A DNA stretch of 64,000 nucleotides. Origin: Gnetum montanum. Taxonomy: Eukaryota; Streptophyta; Gnetopsida; Gnetales; Gnetaceae. Shown here in pieces: positions 21,976 through 33,602 of this stretch (its first letter is position 1; the number at the start of each line of letters is the position of its first letter). The notes beneath the pieces were generated by a model. The model searched no databases. It was not told the DNA's origin and saw nothing but the letters and a program-made list of their open reading frames with translations. The stretch covers positions 264,777 to 328,776 of the forward strand of contig MNCI01002331.1 of NCBI GenBank assembly GCA_015680685.1. The letters are read 5' to 3'. The position numbers were made by a program, and so were the translations under genes.

Positions 21976-21993
21976 CCTCTGGCAACGACACCA
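21976..21993 (-). promoter_or_regulatory. Primer-binding site, younger minus-strand element
   Basis: The minus strand reads TGGTGTCGTTGCCAGAGG, the tRNA-Asp-type Athila primer site with a few substitutions, one base after the LTR end. Confidence 0.85.
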
Positions 21994-21994
21994 A

Positions 21995-22880
21995 TGATGA
22001 GTAGTGAGGTACCCCTTATGCCCAATCATACAAATCACAAGTGTTCATGCATGATACGGTCAAATTTCATGGATGGGACTAGTTGTGACAGCTCGATCAT
22101 CATGTCTTGATCATAGTTTGCTATTTTCCCACTAGGACTAGTGGTAGCTTTATTGTGTATGATTATTAAAAAGTGAGGCATATGATTTCTAATGTTGTTT
22201 CAACCTTAAGCTACTCCTAATTGTAATAAGAAAATAAATGATTTAAACTAATCAACAATGGAAAGTAAAGTCTAAACTAGCCTATGTGCCATGAGTATCC
22301 ATTCCTAATCTTCTATACAAGCCTTGGACTTCGAGTAACTACCACTAGGATTACCAAGTGTACTGTTACTGGGCATACGAAATAATAACACTTCTAGGTT
22401 ACCAAGTAATTACACTTAAACACTCGTGATTAGTCATACTCATTCTACTTAATGATTAAAAATGATAAAGAGCAATAATTGATAAACATTAATTAAGGAA
22501 AATAGTAAGTATTTAAGTAATTAAAAATAATAATAAAGCTAAGTGGATGCTATAATAATGAAAGTAATCTCGATCTTTATTACCGAACATGTAATGTGTC
22601 CAAGTCTATCACACTCAAATAAGGATGTCGTACAATCACTTAACATCACACTGCAGACACACACTAGAAACAAATTAACAAAACTTCTTTATGTCTACTT
22701 ATAAAATCTATTGAAATCTATATGTGAACTATGCATCCAAGTGTTGTATTTATAGGCTAGTATGGAAGGGACTATATCGGATCCTTGACATTGGAGGTTG
22801 TGCCTTGATATCAAATACCCGATAATGCAACTTCGATATCGGATATCCAATATTGGAACCCTAAAAAACATGACTCATCA
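21995..22880 (-). repeat. 5' LTR, younger minus-strand element
   Basis: An 886-bp LTR, TGATGAGTCATG to CTCATCA on the minus strand. Its U3 again carries a GATATC/GATATT cluster (22775-22855), followed by a TATA-like stretch near 22745-22755. Confidence 0.85.
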
Positions 22881-24311
22881 CCTTGCTCTAGTTAGATTTG
22901 GTAGTGATGTAAAAGGTACATTAAATGATTCTTTGATGTGATTCATGATCACTTTTACTACTCTTGCTGCATCTTGGTGTTGCATAATCACAATTGTCAC
23001 TTCTTCTCTGATTTCAAGCACCACATGGAATGATGCAACATTCACAAAAAATTGTTGTAACCATTGGGCCTCTCCTCTTGGTTGTAATGATATTTGTCCA
23101 CTTGCAAGGTTTGTGGAAACTATGGGTTGAATGGCACTATCAATAACTCTATAGAGGTTGGCCTCCTCATGTGTTTCCCAAATAATAGTCTTTGCAATTT
23201 GTTAAAGATGATACATTAACGGCCTATAATCCTCCTATGGTGATGATGGAAGTTGCTACTGCTATTGTTCCATTTGTTGCTATTGTTGTTGTTGTTGCTC
23301 TTACTGCTGACCACTAGGTCTCACTTGTTATTATTATATAGTAATCTATGTGGTTTTCCTAGTGTCTATTTATTCTTCCACTTGATCTTTTTTTTGGTGG
23401 TGCTGGCTTGAACATTTTAGCATATGAAGCATTTTGAGCCTTCTTAAGGATGTCATTGGTGTACCCCAAGATTCCAGCACATTTGCACAGCTTCTTGATG
23501 AGCCAAGGAAATGGAAATGTTAGCTTCCCTACCTTCTTTTCTTCAAAGAACCTTTGTATCTCCTTGAAGTAGATTTGTGTGAGGTTTGCATTATATGTTC
23601 CCATTAGGATTGCACTTCGTATGGCTACATATGTTGATAGTCTATTTAATATTTTTGTAGGAAATAGGTGATATGTGCTAATTTTGAAATAAATTATCTC
23701 TTCAAGAGTTAACTCATTATACTTCTTATCTTCTTTACCATATACCCTTTGCAAGCATAGTTTTCTGGTGTCTGTATTTGATCTAGTGGACAGATGTGCT
23801 ACTTTTGCCCCTTCATTAGGCACGTTTAGGGCTCAGCTATCACCTTAATTGAATAAGATATAGAAAATTCCTTGATGTTAACCATTGCATCTTCTTCTTT
23901 GTCATTGCAAAATTGATAGCCCTCTTCTAAATACCATTCACCATTGTTTGAAAGTATGGGCCATAATGGTGATGCTTGAAGTTGCATCTTCACTACTTCT
24001 TGAAAAAATTCTACAAATGGGCCAAAGTTTAGCTCCACAATCATTATAGTCAAGGTAATCTTTTCTTGTATGATCTGGAGGCATTCCTATGATAGTGTAA
24101 GGTGTTTTCCTTATGCTTGTGGTTCTTCTGCCTCCCCTAGGGCTGAATGTCCTATAATAGGAGCTTCTTGATGGATGCTAAAAGATTAAACCTCGTACTT
24201 TACATGTTCTACTTGTGGATCTTGTTCTCCTGTTCAGCCTCTTCCATGGCTTATGGATCTTTTGGTTGTTGACTATGAGGATCCTCCTATTGCTACTCTC
24301 TTTGGGGCCAT
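22881..24311 (-). pseudogene. Extra 3' ORF, older minus-strand element
   Basis: Starts at 24311 on the minus strand with ATGGCCCCAAAGAG directly after TGATTTTAG (3' splice-site-like). It contains the conserved domain seen at 43.4-44.0 and 61.9-62.5 kb: VELNFGPF (about 24030), SPLWPIL, YFKISTYHLFPTK (about 23690) and GILGYTNDILKKAQ (about 23450). Downstream it still reads IVIMQHQDAA and HIKESFNVP up to 22886, where the younger element interrupts. The coiled-coil C-terminus is lost. The protein family is not known to me for certain. A 'putative plant transposon protein' domain (PF20167) is my best guess. Confidence 0.7.
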
Positions 24312-24859
24312 CTAAAATCATCAAGGATTTAGAAATTATTAAAATGTTACTATGATTTTTGATAACTCCTTTCCTTTCTCAATTCCTTAATTAGATCAAG
24401 TTCTTAATATTATGATTTAGAGTTAGACAAATTTTCAAAAAGAAACCTTGTAGGTGTTAATTTCCTCATAACCCTTCACAATTGTCCATTTTGTTCTTGT
24501 TTATGGCTCATAATAGTTGGTATAGTTTATTAAGAGGATTATTTAAGTGTTTCGAGCATTAATGTGATTGATTTGTATTAAAAATTTTTAATTTTTCCTT
24601 CATACTTACCCTTATAATACCCTCCAGGCATTAGAAAATTTTGACTCAACTTGTAGCAATATCATGCTAAGCACACTTCCCCACACAACTAAGTTGAGAG
24701 CTTTGTGATCAAAAAGGTTTAAGAATCACAAAAATCAAAGCTACAAGTATGGAGTTATGAGCACTGGAAGTTGGGAGGTTAGAGTTTAGAATATAAAAGA
24801 AAAATAGCAAAAACTCTTCCCACTTCAAAAGCTAGAAAAATGAAAAATTTGCTAAGTCC

Positions 24860-24960
24860 CCTATGTATATATAGTTTTTGTTTGCTATGATATTGGAGGG
24901 ACTCTGATATCAAAGGTGAAATTTTCAAATTTTCCATTGATATTTCATGAACAAAAATGA
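24860..24960 (-). promoter_or_regulatory. Putative internal promoter before the 3' ORF, older minus-strand element
   Basis: On the minus strand, GATATCAGAGTCCCTCC and AATATCATAG precede a TATA box (TATATATA, complement of 24866-24873) about 555 bases before the 3' ORF start. The layout matches 61040-61120. Confidence 0.5.
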
Positions 24961-26440
24961 GTCATTTTAAATATTTAGAAGATATAAAACATGTTCAAAG
25001 GATCTTGGCCTATGAATGATGCATATTTTTTGAAAAATTGGCATAAAAAGTTCATAAAGAAGGAGTCTTGAGCTATGAAAGTTCATTAAGTATTGATAAG
25101 ATGGATAAGATGGTTAATGAATTTGTGTTGTATGAATGGATATATTGAATGATAAGGGAAGTTTTTATGGATATTTATTATTGTTAGAAGGCTCAAGATG
25201 ATGTGGAATCACTTGTCAAGTATAAGATACAACAGTTATACATCTAGGTCCTCCACAAAGAAGGCTCCAGCCCTTAATGCTATTATATAACCACACCTAA
25301 AAGTATCCTTAGGCATGCAAAGAGTTGAATGTAACACATCCCTATTTAGCAAAACACACATGTTAGTATCACCAAGTTCAGAAAATTATGCTATGTTACA
25401 CAAAACCACAAGTTATGATTATTCATATAGTGAGATGAAATGGACCTAAAAGGGATTGCAGAAATTGGGATGTGAGGTGTTTTACCATAGGCATAATGAA
25501 TTATTGTATTTTATTACTGGTTAAAGTAATCATTAGATTTTTTCTCAAAGATTCAAACCAAGTCCAGAGCACATTCTAGTGACATCACATTGTTTTATCT
25601 CTTGGAGTCACAACTATAAGACTACCACTATTGAAAGGAGTATCATCACTTGGAGTATTATTTGAGGAAGGAGTTTATTCCTTAGAAGCTACCTACCTTC
25701 AGGCATGGGTAACATGTCTTTCTAGTGGAACCCCCAGAAATTTATTTTGTGCATGGGTTTTATTTTATAACTGTGTCAACCTTACCAAAGGACTACCTTC
25801 AAGCATGGGTAACATGTCTTTCTAGTGACATGGTAAGGCAGCACTTATTGTACTCTTACTTCCATTTTTTGCTAGATCTACAAGGATATAATACATCCTA
25901 AGAAATAGGATAAAACTAACAGAAGTAATCTTAGAGAGTCTACAAATCCCCTTGATGTTACATCCTTTACATTTCCACTTGGTTCTTCACTTTTCCATCC
26001 AAGCATAATGATCATGAGTTTATTCTTAATTTTATGATGGAAAGAATACCATTATGGCCATGGTAAGAACCTCTTATTAATGGAATGAATGGATGAATGT
26101 TGTGGTATCACTGTTCAAATAATTTGTTTCTTATGACTTGATAACATAGGGAAATATTCACCTTATTAATCTACATCTTGCCTTATTAAGATGCCTTATT
26201 CTTAATATGTTTTATTAACAGTCAAAATTATTTACAAAGGACATGAAGACAAAGTATGAAAAAGATAGTAAGAATTGGAAAAAGATGTAAAGAATGAAAA
26301 ATCGTTAAAGCATATCAAAACTTTAAGAAATAAAAAAGTATAATAGAATGAAAAAATATCAAAGAATGTGAAAAATAAAAAGAAAATGAAAAATTTAGTA
26401 AAGTACCTACTATTCTAGATTGACACCCCCACAACTATCA
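24961..26440 (-). other. Non-coding region between integrase and internal promoter, older minus-strand element
   Basis: No coding signal. It contains the conserved block (25247-25280; the minus strand reads GCATTAAGGGCTGG, then CTTCTTTGTGGAGGA). It also holds two copies of GCATGGGTAACATGTCTTTC (about 25702 and 25803), a phrase with relatives at about 41710 in element 2. Confidence 0.6.
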
Positions 26441-27660
26441 TCAGGATTGGTCAAACAGAAGATAGAGTAGGTAGAAGACTATTTGGTATATTGGGTAGAT
26501 TCCATGGAATGTTCATAGGAGAGTTTGACTTGTTGGATATTGACAAGAATGAGCTTATGTGGATAAGATGGGTGGTAGATATGTAAGGCACTAGATGGAC
26601 AAGTTGCTTGAACAATGCATGGTCCCTCCCAAAGTGTTTAGAATTTGGCTTTTTGGGGTAGATGATTAGGATTATAGTAAAGGACCTTATCACATAGTTG
26701 CATAGTTACTTGGATTATTCATGTATTGTGCCTAAGTTTTGACTAATGTTTGTGGACTTCATTGCTCATAAGTGCTACAAGCTTATTTTCATCTAAAATA
26801 TTTAGATTCATGAGACATTCTTTTTATGCTAAGCGTAGATCAAGGTCAATTTCACTGGCAATAGCTAAAGTGTGGAGCTCTACCTAGATTAGGAGTGTTG
26901 AAAACTCACATGGTGAGTACCCTTTAGGTAGTTTCTAGGATGCCCTATAGGCCCATAGAGCATCATTCAATTCACTGCTCCAATCCTTTCTAAATTTAGT
27001 AACCATCCTAGTGAGTATCTTAGTAATTTCCTGATTAGTAACTTCGGCTTGACCATTTGCTTAGGCATGATATGGTGTTGTAAGCTTATGGTTCACCCCA
27101 AGTTGTTGCATGAGCTTTTTAAACATAGCACTAGTGAAGTGAGTCTCATTATCTGATATGAGCATTCACGGTACTCCAAATCTATTCACCACATGTTGTT
27201 GGAAAAATTAGGCAGTTGTCTTTACTATACAGTCTTTTACTGTTGGTACCTCTCCCACTTTGTATAGTAATCCACAATCACAATTATGTATGTTATTTCA
27301 TTCAACATTAGCTATATGGACCCCATAAAATCAATTCCTCATATGTTAAAAGGTTCAAGTGGTTGTCTCCATTGTTGCAACCCTTCATATCTGGTCATAA
27401 TTCCTACATCTCTTTGGCATTTCTCACAAGATTGTACAAATGTGTGGGCATCTCTAAACAAGGTAGAACAAAATTAGCCTGCTGTCATTAGCTTGAGGGC
27501 CATTTTGCACCTTGTGTAGTGGTCGCCACATTGGCCTTCATGGACATCCTATAAAACTCTTTGTTGATCACATTCTGGCACATATCATCTAATAAGCCCA
27601 CTTGCACAAATCTTATACAAACCATTGATTTTCATATATCTTTTTGCTCTATGAAGGAAT
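26441..27660 (-). pseudogene. Integrase region, older minus-strand element
   Basis: The minus strand shows the zinc-binding end (DAHTFVQSCEKCQR, about 27435-27395), then the first catalytic Asp in GIDFMGSI (about 27330), and the second Asp in LISDNETHFTSAMF (about 27160). The Glu in ANGQAEVTNQEITKIL follows, with exactly 35 residues between D and E, counting one stop. The C-terminal DKVLYYNPNHLPQKAKF and VNIQQVK segment is at 26700-26500. The catalytic triad is therefore still readable although the frame is broken by stops. Confidence 0.8.
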
Positions 27661-27699
27661 TGTTTTCATTATTCCTTTGTCCATTTAGTAGGAAGCTCT

Positions 27700-28330
27700 T
27701 ATGTTGATAGATAGGTCTAATATTCTACTGTCCATGGCTTTCTTGTTGAACTTATGGCATGTACTATTTTAGTAAATAGATCTTCATCAAGGAACTAGTT
27801 TGATAAAGGTTATGCTTAATCTTTGGAGCCTCATTTCAGCCTTGATAGATGATCGACTACCAAATTTTCTATTCCCTTTTCATTGATCATTGTGATGTCA
27901 AATTCTTGTAGGATAACAAGCCATCCTATCACTCTGGGACTGAAAGTTGGTTTATTCCTGAGAAATCAAATGGCACTATGATCAATATGGACATAGATCT
28001 AATACCCAAGCATGTAATGTTTGAACTTCTCAAGTGCATACACCACAACCATCAACTCCTTTTCTATTGTGGTGTAGTTCAGTTGTGTCCTGGTGATGCT
28101 TTTGCTTGGACAATGTATGTAATAAGGTCTCTTCTTGTCTCTAATTATGTGTGTACTACACCAAGTGCATAGTTTGAAGCACCGATCATGATGTGAAAAG
28201 GCCTAGATGAATCTAGAGCTTGAAGGATTGGTATTTCAACTAGTTTCTACTTCAGAGCTTCAAATTCCTTTTCACATGACTTTGTCCATTTGAAGGGTGC
28301 ATCCTTCTTAGTGAGTTCCACAAGTGGTTT
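27700..28330 (-). pseudogene. RNase H region, older minus-strand element
   Basis: The minus strand reads LTKKDAPFKW (about 28315), then the RNase H start as IGASNYALGVV (about 28190; the usual catalytic Asp is Gly). With frameshifts it continues through a TTIEKE-like segment to about 27960. Decayed. Confidence 0.7.
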
Positions 28331-29330
28331 AGCTATATTTGAAATTTTTTTTATAATGTCTCATGTGGCCCAAAAATGATCTTCTATAATGTCTCGTGTG
28401 GCCCAAAAATGATCTCACATCTTTTACTATTTATGGCCTTTGAGTCATATTTTGTATGACTCTAATCTTCTTAAGATCTACCTTGATACTTTTTGGGATA
28501 TTTTATGTCCCAACACTATACCGTCATGGACCATAAGGTGGCTCTTCTACTAGTTGAGCTTAAGATTAGTTTTAACACATCTTTTTAGTACCTACTTCAA
28601 CTAGTCAAGTGCTTGCTTGAAATCTAGTCCCTATGTTAAAAAATCATCCATAGACACCTCAACACCATTTCCAATTTGCTTCTAGAAGATGCTTAGTATT
28701 GGTCTTTGGAATGTGGCTGGTGCATTGTAAAGACTGAAAGACATCTATTTATAGGAAAATGTTCCCCATGCACTAGTGAACATTATTTTCTATTGGTCTT
28801 CAAGTGCAATGTTAATATGATTATATCTGTTGTATCCATCCAGAAAATTATAATATTCATGTCTGTGATGGTGTTCAAAACCTAATCAACAAATGGAAAA
28901 GGAAAATGATCTTAAATTTAGCAATGTTTAACATTTGGAAGTCAATGCAAACTCATCATTTGTTCCCCTTCTTTGGAACAATTATTAAGGAACTGATCCA
29001 TTCACTATCTGCAATAGGATATATGAATCCTACCTTTAGAAATTTCTCAAACTGTTACTTGACTACTTCTTTTAGTTTAGGATTAAGCCTTCATTGGGGT
29101 TGGTTTTGTGGTTTGACTATTGGATTAGTATATATTTGATGTTGACATATTCTTAGATCAATTTTCATGGTATCATCGTAAGACCATGCAAAGGTTGTGG
29201 ACCACCTGTTAAGAACCTCTAGCAACTTCATCTTTTGTTCTTCTTTCAAATTAGTGTTGATTATTACTAGCTTCTTATTGTTTAAAAAGGCATATTCTAA
29301 TGTGGCCGATAGGGCTTTTAGTTCCAATGG
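28331..29330 (-). pseudogene. Reverse transcriptase region, older minus-strand element
   Basis: The start is well preserved (29327-29091): ELKALSATLEYAFLNNKKLV, then LLEVLNRWSTTFAWSYDD, typical of the Athila/Tat RT N-terminus. The catalytic box reads VSMDDFLT near 28665-28642 (family form MDDF). Stops and small deletions are common between. Confidence 0.75.
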
Positions 29331-29639
29331 TTCTAGTTCTATAGTGTTTGGTATCTCTAATCATCCCCAGTTTGTCTCTTCTTCTTGACTCATTCATGGG
29401 TAGGGGTGTCTTTCTCTTAACTATTCTAACTTATCAATCTCTTCAACATAGGCACTAACAATTTCTTTTGCTAGTTCCATGTATTTATTGGATTTAGTCT
29501 CTTCATTTGTGATCAGCCATTGGGTGCCTTCTAATTATGTAGGTGCCACATACAAACATTTCTACATATATATTTCTTCTACATATTTATTGCATGCAAT
29601 TGTAGCCATTATCACTGTATGCAACATTAGAACTCTCCA

Positions 29640-29847
29640 TCTTTGTATAATACTAGCTTCATCTTTCTTGGAAATTTCCAAGGACAAGTCACGAATCCCA
29701 AGCTTAGCATCAACAGTGCTAAGCTAAGCTCTTCCCATAATAATTGGAAATTCTTTCTTATTTTCTCCACATGAATGACTAGAAAATCCATGGGATAAGA
29801 CCAGCCACTAATTGTTATAATCACATGAGTGGTGGAACAATCTAACA
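29640..29847 (-). pseudogene. Protease C-terminal remnant, older minus-strand element
   Basis: Reads ISGWSYPMDFLVIHVEK, then (after a frameshift) FPIIMGRA, a stop and LSTVDA, and LGIRDLSLEIS. This matches element 1 at 13027-13155. The catalytic Asp part and all of gag are gone, because the LTR (from 29848) abuts this fragment. Confidence 0.75.
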
Positions 29848-30738
29848 CCCAATCATACAAGTCATAGGTGTTCATGTGTGACTAGATTGTAATCCATGAA
29901 TGAGGCAATGTGAATATGCTAGTAATTGGTTTAAGTTCGAGATTGTTGTTTTCCCACATTAAGTTAGTGAGATATATGTGTATGGTTTAGCACACCGTCA
30001 GGTATATGATAACTGATGTTGTTGGGTCATTGCTACTCCTAGTGAACATGATGAAATGGATATAGTTTCCAAGTCTAAGTAAAATAATAAATGAATCTAT
30101 TCTATCCTATAGAAATGGATATCCATTCTTGATTTTTCATACACATCATGGGCTTATGTAACCATTACTAGGATTGCCAAGTACTTTGCTATTGGGCGAA
30201 CCAAGCAAAAATACTACTGGGTTATCAAATGATCACACTTTACTCTCGAAATTAATCGTATCCATTCTGCATACTAACAATAGTAATAGTAAAGTGCATG
30301 GAATAGATAAACATTAACCATGAAAGCAATAATTAGTAGTCTAAGTAAAAATGGTAAACACTATTCTAAGTAATGTAGTAAACTAGAAGAATGCTGCAAT
30401 AGTATAAAATAACTTGATCTTTATTACTGGTCACACTTGCACCTAAGTATCAAATGTTTGAATAAAGATTCCATTCACTAAGTCATACTACACTGTGGGC
30501 ATTCACACTTCTAAGTGCTTAAGACTAAATTAACGAAAACAAAATAAAAGAGTTCTGCTATTATGGAATGAAACTTATTTCAGATTCATGTGCCTAAGTG
30601 CTATATTTATAGGCTATCATGCATCCTGCAATATTACATATGCAATGATGTAGCTTATGCTATGATATTAGATCTATGATATTGTAGCTACAATATCAAA
30701 TCTACGATATCGTAGTCCTACAAAAATCAACTTTATCA
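29848..30738 (-). repeat. 5' LTR (3' end clipped), older minus-strand element
   Basis: The minus strand starts TGATAAAGTTGATTTTTGTAGG and runs through a GATATC cluster (30650-30715). It matches the younger LTR to within about 25 bases of its end. The last bases, primer site and gag were removed by one deletion. Confidence 0.75.
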
Positions 30739-30744
30739 ATCCCA

Positions 30745-31028
30745 CACTTATTTGTAGTTGTCATGGATGAATTAACAAAGGATATCTAGAATAAAATTCC
30801 TTGGTGCATACTTTTTGCATATGATATTATATTAGTGGATAGAGCTTTAGAAAATATTGCTTTTAAAATAGAAAAGTGGATGTATGTTCTTGAATCAAAA
30901 GGCTTAAAAATTAGTAAAGGTAAGATATAATATATGGAATATAATTTCAATAGCAACATAAATAGTGGGAAAATAGAAGTGATAATTCAAGGCAAAAAGT
31001 CCCTATTACAAATAGTTCTATTGCCTAG
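30745..31028 (+). pseudogene. RTE-type LINE, RT C-terminal part (left half)
   Basis: Reads VVVMDELTKDI, then (after a stop) NKIPWCILFAYDIILVDRAL and WMYVLESKGLKISKGKI. This is the plant RTE-like LINE RT catalytic region (family form FADDIVL; here FAYDI, so one catalytic Asp is lost). Interrupted at 31028 by element 3 and resumes at 36493. Confidence 0.75.
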
Positions 31029-31862
31029 TCATGAATTCTGTTTTTCATAAGCTCCAGTATCGGAGCGACCGTGATATCGAGTACATGATATCATGGCCCA
31101 AGATGCCATATCAGGCATTCAATATCACAAGGTTACTCCTGGGCCTATAAATATAACCCTTGGGTACACGATTTAGGTGTATTTTTTGGTAGTTAAGTAG
31201 CGAAACTCTTGCAGTTTGTTCATTTGAGAGTTAGAATATTTTCCAAGTGCCCTCAGCAGGAGGTCTAAGTGTGATTGAATCTTTATTCAAAGCATTGATG
31301 TACTTGAACACATCATTGTGTTGGCAATAAAGATGAGCTCTTTTGATTCATCCTTGCAACACTTGAGACTTTCTTTCTTTATGCATTTACATACTGTGAT
31401 TTCATGTAGCTTACATTAATGTTATTCATTTAGTAATTAATTTTGATTAATTAAGCAACTAATTAGAATACACAAGCATGACCCCTTCGAACATACATGT
31501 GACACTTGGTAGCTCAGAAACGATTAATGTTTGACAACTCAGGAGTGTTTATACAAAGTTCAAGATGTGCCCATGACTAGATTAGATAATAGTTTACTTA
31601 GCATTTAGTTACTCTCACTTTCATTATTGTTTTTAGGTGATCAAATCAATAAAACATAAAATGATAAAAATCTTATGCTTAGTCACACTTAACCATACAA
31701 TTGCATTTCACAAGTGGGACTGGGAAGACAATGAATGGACAACACAAACTCTCTATTTAGCTCTAGCATACTTGGTAATTAAAGTTTATGGAATTTGAAC
31801 GGATTGCATGTGAACACCTATGATTCATATGGTTGGACGTAGGAGTACCTCACCACTCATCA
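31029..31862 (+). repeat. Element 3 5' LTR
   Basis: An 834-bp LTR with a GATATC/GATATT cluster at 31062-31130 and TATA box in GGGCCTATAAATATAACCC (31142-31160). It ends CACTCATCA. Confidence 0.9.
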
Positions 31863-31863
31863 C

Positions 31864-31881
31864 TGGCATCATTGCCATGGA
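31864..31881 (+). promoter_or_regulatory. Element 3 primer-binding site (decayed)
   Basis: TGGCATCATTGCCATGGA, a mutated form of the tRNA-Asp-type site found intact at 39039. Confidence 0.75.
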
Positions 31882-32029
31882 CTTTAGTTCTACGTGCATT
31901 ATCTAAACTTAGTGAAACTCATTAACCTCATTGTTTGAACCCTAAGAGTAAAATCTTACAAAAAAAAAATTATTATTACAATAAATTTAAATCTTAATCA
32001 CACACTACATATAAATTCATTGACAAAAA

Positions 32030-32420
32030 ATGTCATCTTCTCACAGGATTTTATCTTCACCCAAGGCAAACTAGGTGCCTCAACAATACTGGGGGGTATA
32101 TGCTCATCCTAATGAGTATGTACCAGACTTCACCTTCATCTTACATCAAGATGAAATGTGCAGTGGTGTAACATGAAAGGCAACATTATGTTGCCACCTA
32201 ATCGATCTATTCCAACTATGCTCTAGCTAATGCTTGCACAACATGAACGTTAATATCTTCAGAGGAAGTATGAGATGTGAGATCGTGATTCAAGGGATTA
32301 TCATCCCACTGAAGCACAAAGGTTAAGGGATCACTAGCTGGAGCACCAACACGAGCTAGTTAGAGAATCTTTACAAAGTATGTCTTGACAGCCTGGTACA
32401 CTAGTGTGTCCCTGACACGG
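32030..32420 (+). pseudogene. Gag N-terminal fragment, element 3
   Basis: Reads MSSSHRILSSPKAN, a stop, then VYAHPNEYVPDFTFILHQDE, matching element 1 gag from 10248. Frameshifts follow and the capsid core is absent. Confidence 0.7.
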
Positions 32421-32424
32421 ATCA

Positions 32425-33602
32425 ACTATGCATTCTCCATAATGCTCATGAGGGCCCTTGTGAGGGCCATTATGTTGGGAGACACATGGCAATCAAAATC
32501 CTCATGGTGGGATATTACTGGCCAATAATCTTCAAGGATGCACACCAATTCGTCTACACTTGTGATCATTGTCAAAGGGATGGTGGAATGACAACTTGAA
32601 TGGAGGGGCCATAGTAATGGATTTATCCTCTTGAGTCATTTGATATTTGGGGCATTGACTTTATGGATCCCATTGCACCTTTGTCAAATGAAAGGGCATA
32701 TATAATAGTCGCAATTGACTATTACACTAAGTGGGCAAAAGAAACAGCCATCATCGACTATACATCCACTACTACTGCTCAATTTATACAAAAAAAAATA
32801 TCATAAATAGCTTTGGTATGCCTCATGTGTTAATTTCTAACAATGGAACTCATTTTACAGGTGCCACTTTTTGAAAACTTATGTGGGGCTTAGGGGTTGA
32901 GCACAAACTCACAACACCTTATCACCCTCAAGCCAATGGTCAAGTTGAGGTCACTAATTAGGAGATTACAAAAATTCTAACATGCACTATTAGCAAATAC
33001 AGAAGGGACTAGAGCACCAAATTAAACAATGCCCTTTAGGCCTATCACTCCACATGGAAGCTTCCCATAGGTTATTATCCCTATGAGCTTGTGTATGGAA
33101 AACTACCAACACTGCCCATCCAATCCAAGGTCCATACACTCACTACAGCCTATGACATTGACTTGGATCTAATTCTAGCATAAAAAAATGATTAATGAAC
33201 CTTAACTTGCTAGATGAAAATCGATTAATGGCCCTATCATCCAATGAAATGCGTAAGGAATTCAACAAGAAATTCCATGACCTTAAAATAAGAAAAGTCA
33301 AGTTTCAACTAGGAGACAAGGTTCTCTATTGGAATCTTGCACACGTACCTCAATGAACCAAATTTCAAACATTGTGAGAAGGACCTTACATTATTGATGA
33401 GACTTTTCCATCTAGGGCCATGATTATCTATAAACCTAACAACCCAAATAAGAAGCAATTAGTCAACATTCAACAATTGAAACCTTATCATGAGCCCAAG
33501 CCAACCAACTCAACAGACACCTTGCTAGATGAACAACCATGTTCAATCTTTCAGATCTCCCCCTTCCAACTTAGTTGTGGGGGAGATGGCCATTCATACT
33601 AA
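32425..33602 (+). pseudogene. Integrase region, element 3
   Basis: Zinc-binding motif HNAHEGPCEGHYVGRH followed by YTCDHCQR (32430-32580). The first catalytic Asp is in WGIDFMDPI (about 32650-32676). The second is changed to Asn (LISNNGTHFTG, about 32835). The Glu region NGQVEVTN is at about 32936. The C-terminal ORF (33420-33602) ends ISPFQLSCGGDGHSY. Multiple frameshifts and the D-to-N change mean no activity. Confidence 0.8.

Larger units (their letters stand above)
19846..22880 (-). mobile_element. Younger minus-strand Athila-like element (LTR + gag, 3'-truncated)
   Basis: On the minus strand: LTR 22880-21995, primer site 21993-21976, gag 21895 down to about 19846, then an abrupt end at the copia fragment. 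The LTR begins TGATGAGTCATG at 22880, directly inside the 3' ORF of the older minus-strand element. No polypurine tract precedes it, so this is an insertion and not that element's own 3' LTR. The expected target duplication would be CCTTG (22881-22885), but the other end is lost. Confidence 0.75.
22886..30738 (-). mobile_element. Older minus-strand Athila-like element: LTR, PR, RT, RH, INT, 3' ORF
   Basis: On the minus strand: LTR (30738 to about 29848), then a protease remnant with no primer site or gag between, RT, RNase H, integrase, a non-coding region with the conserved block, a GATATC/TATA block, and the extra 3' ORF. The 3' ORF is cut at 22881 by the younger element. The 3' LTR is not in the window. 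This copy shows the order of domains for the whole family. Many stops throughout. Confidence 0.8.
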
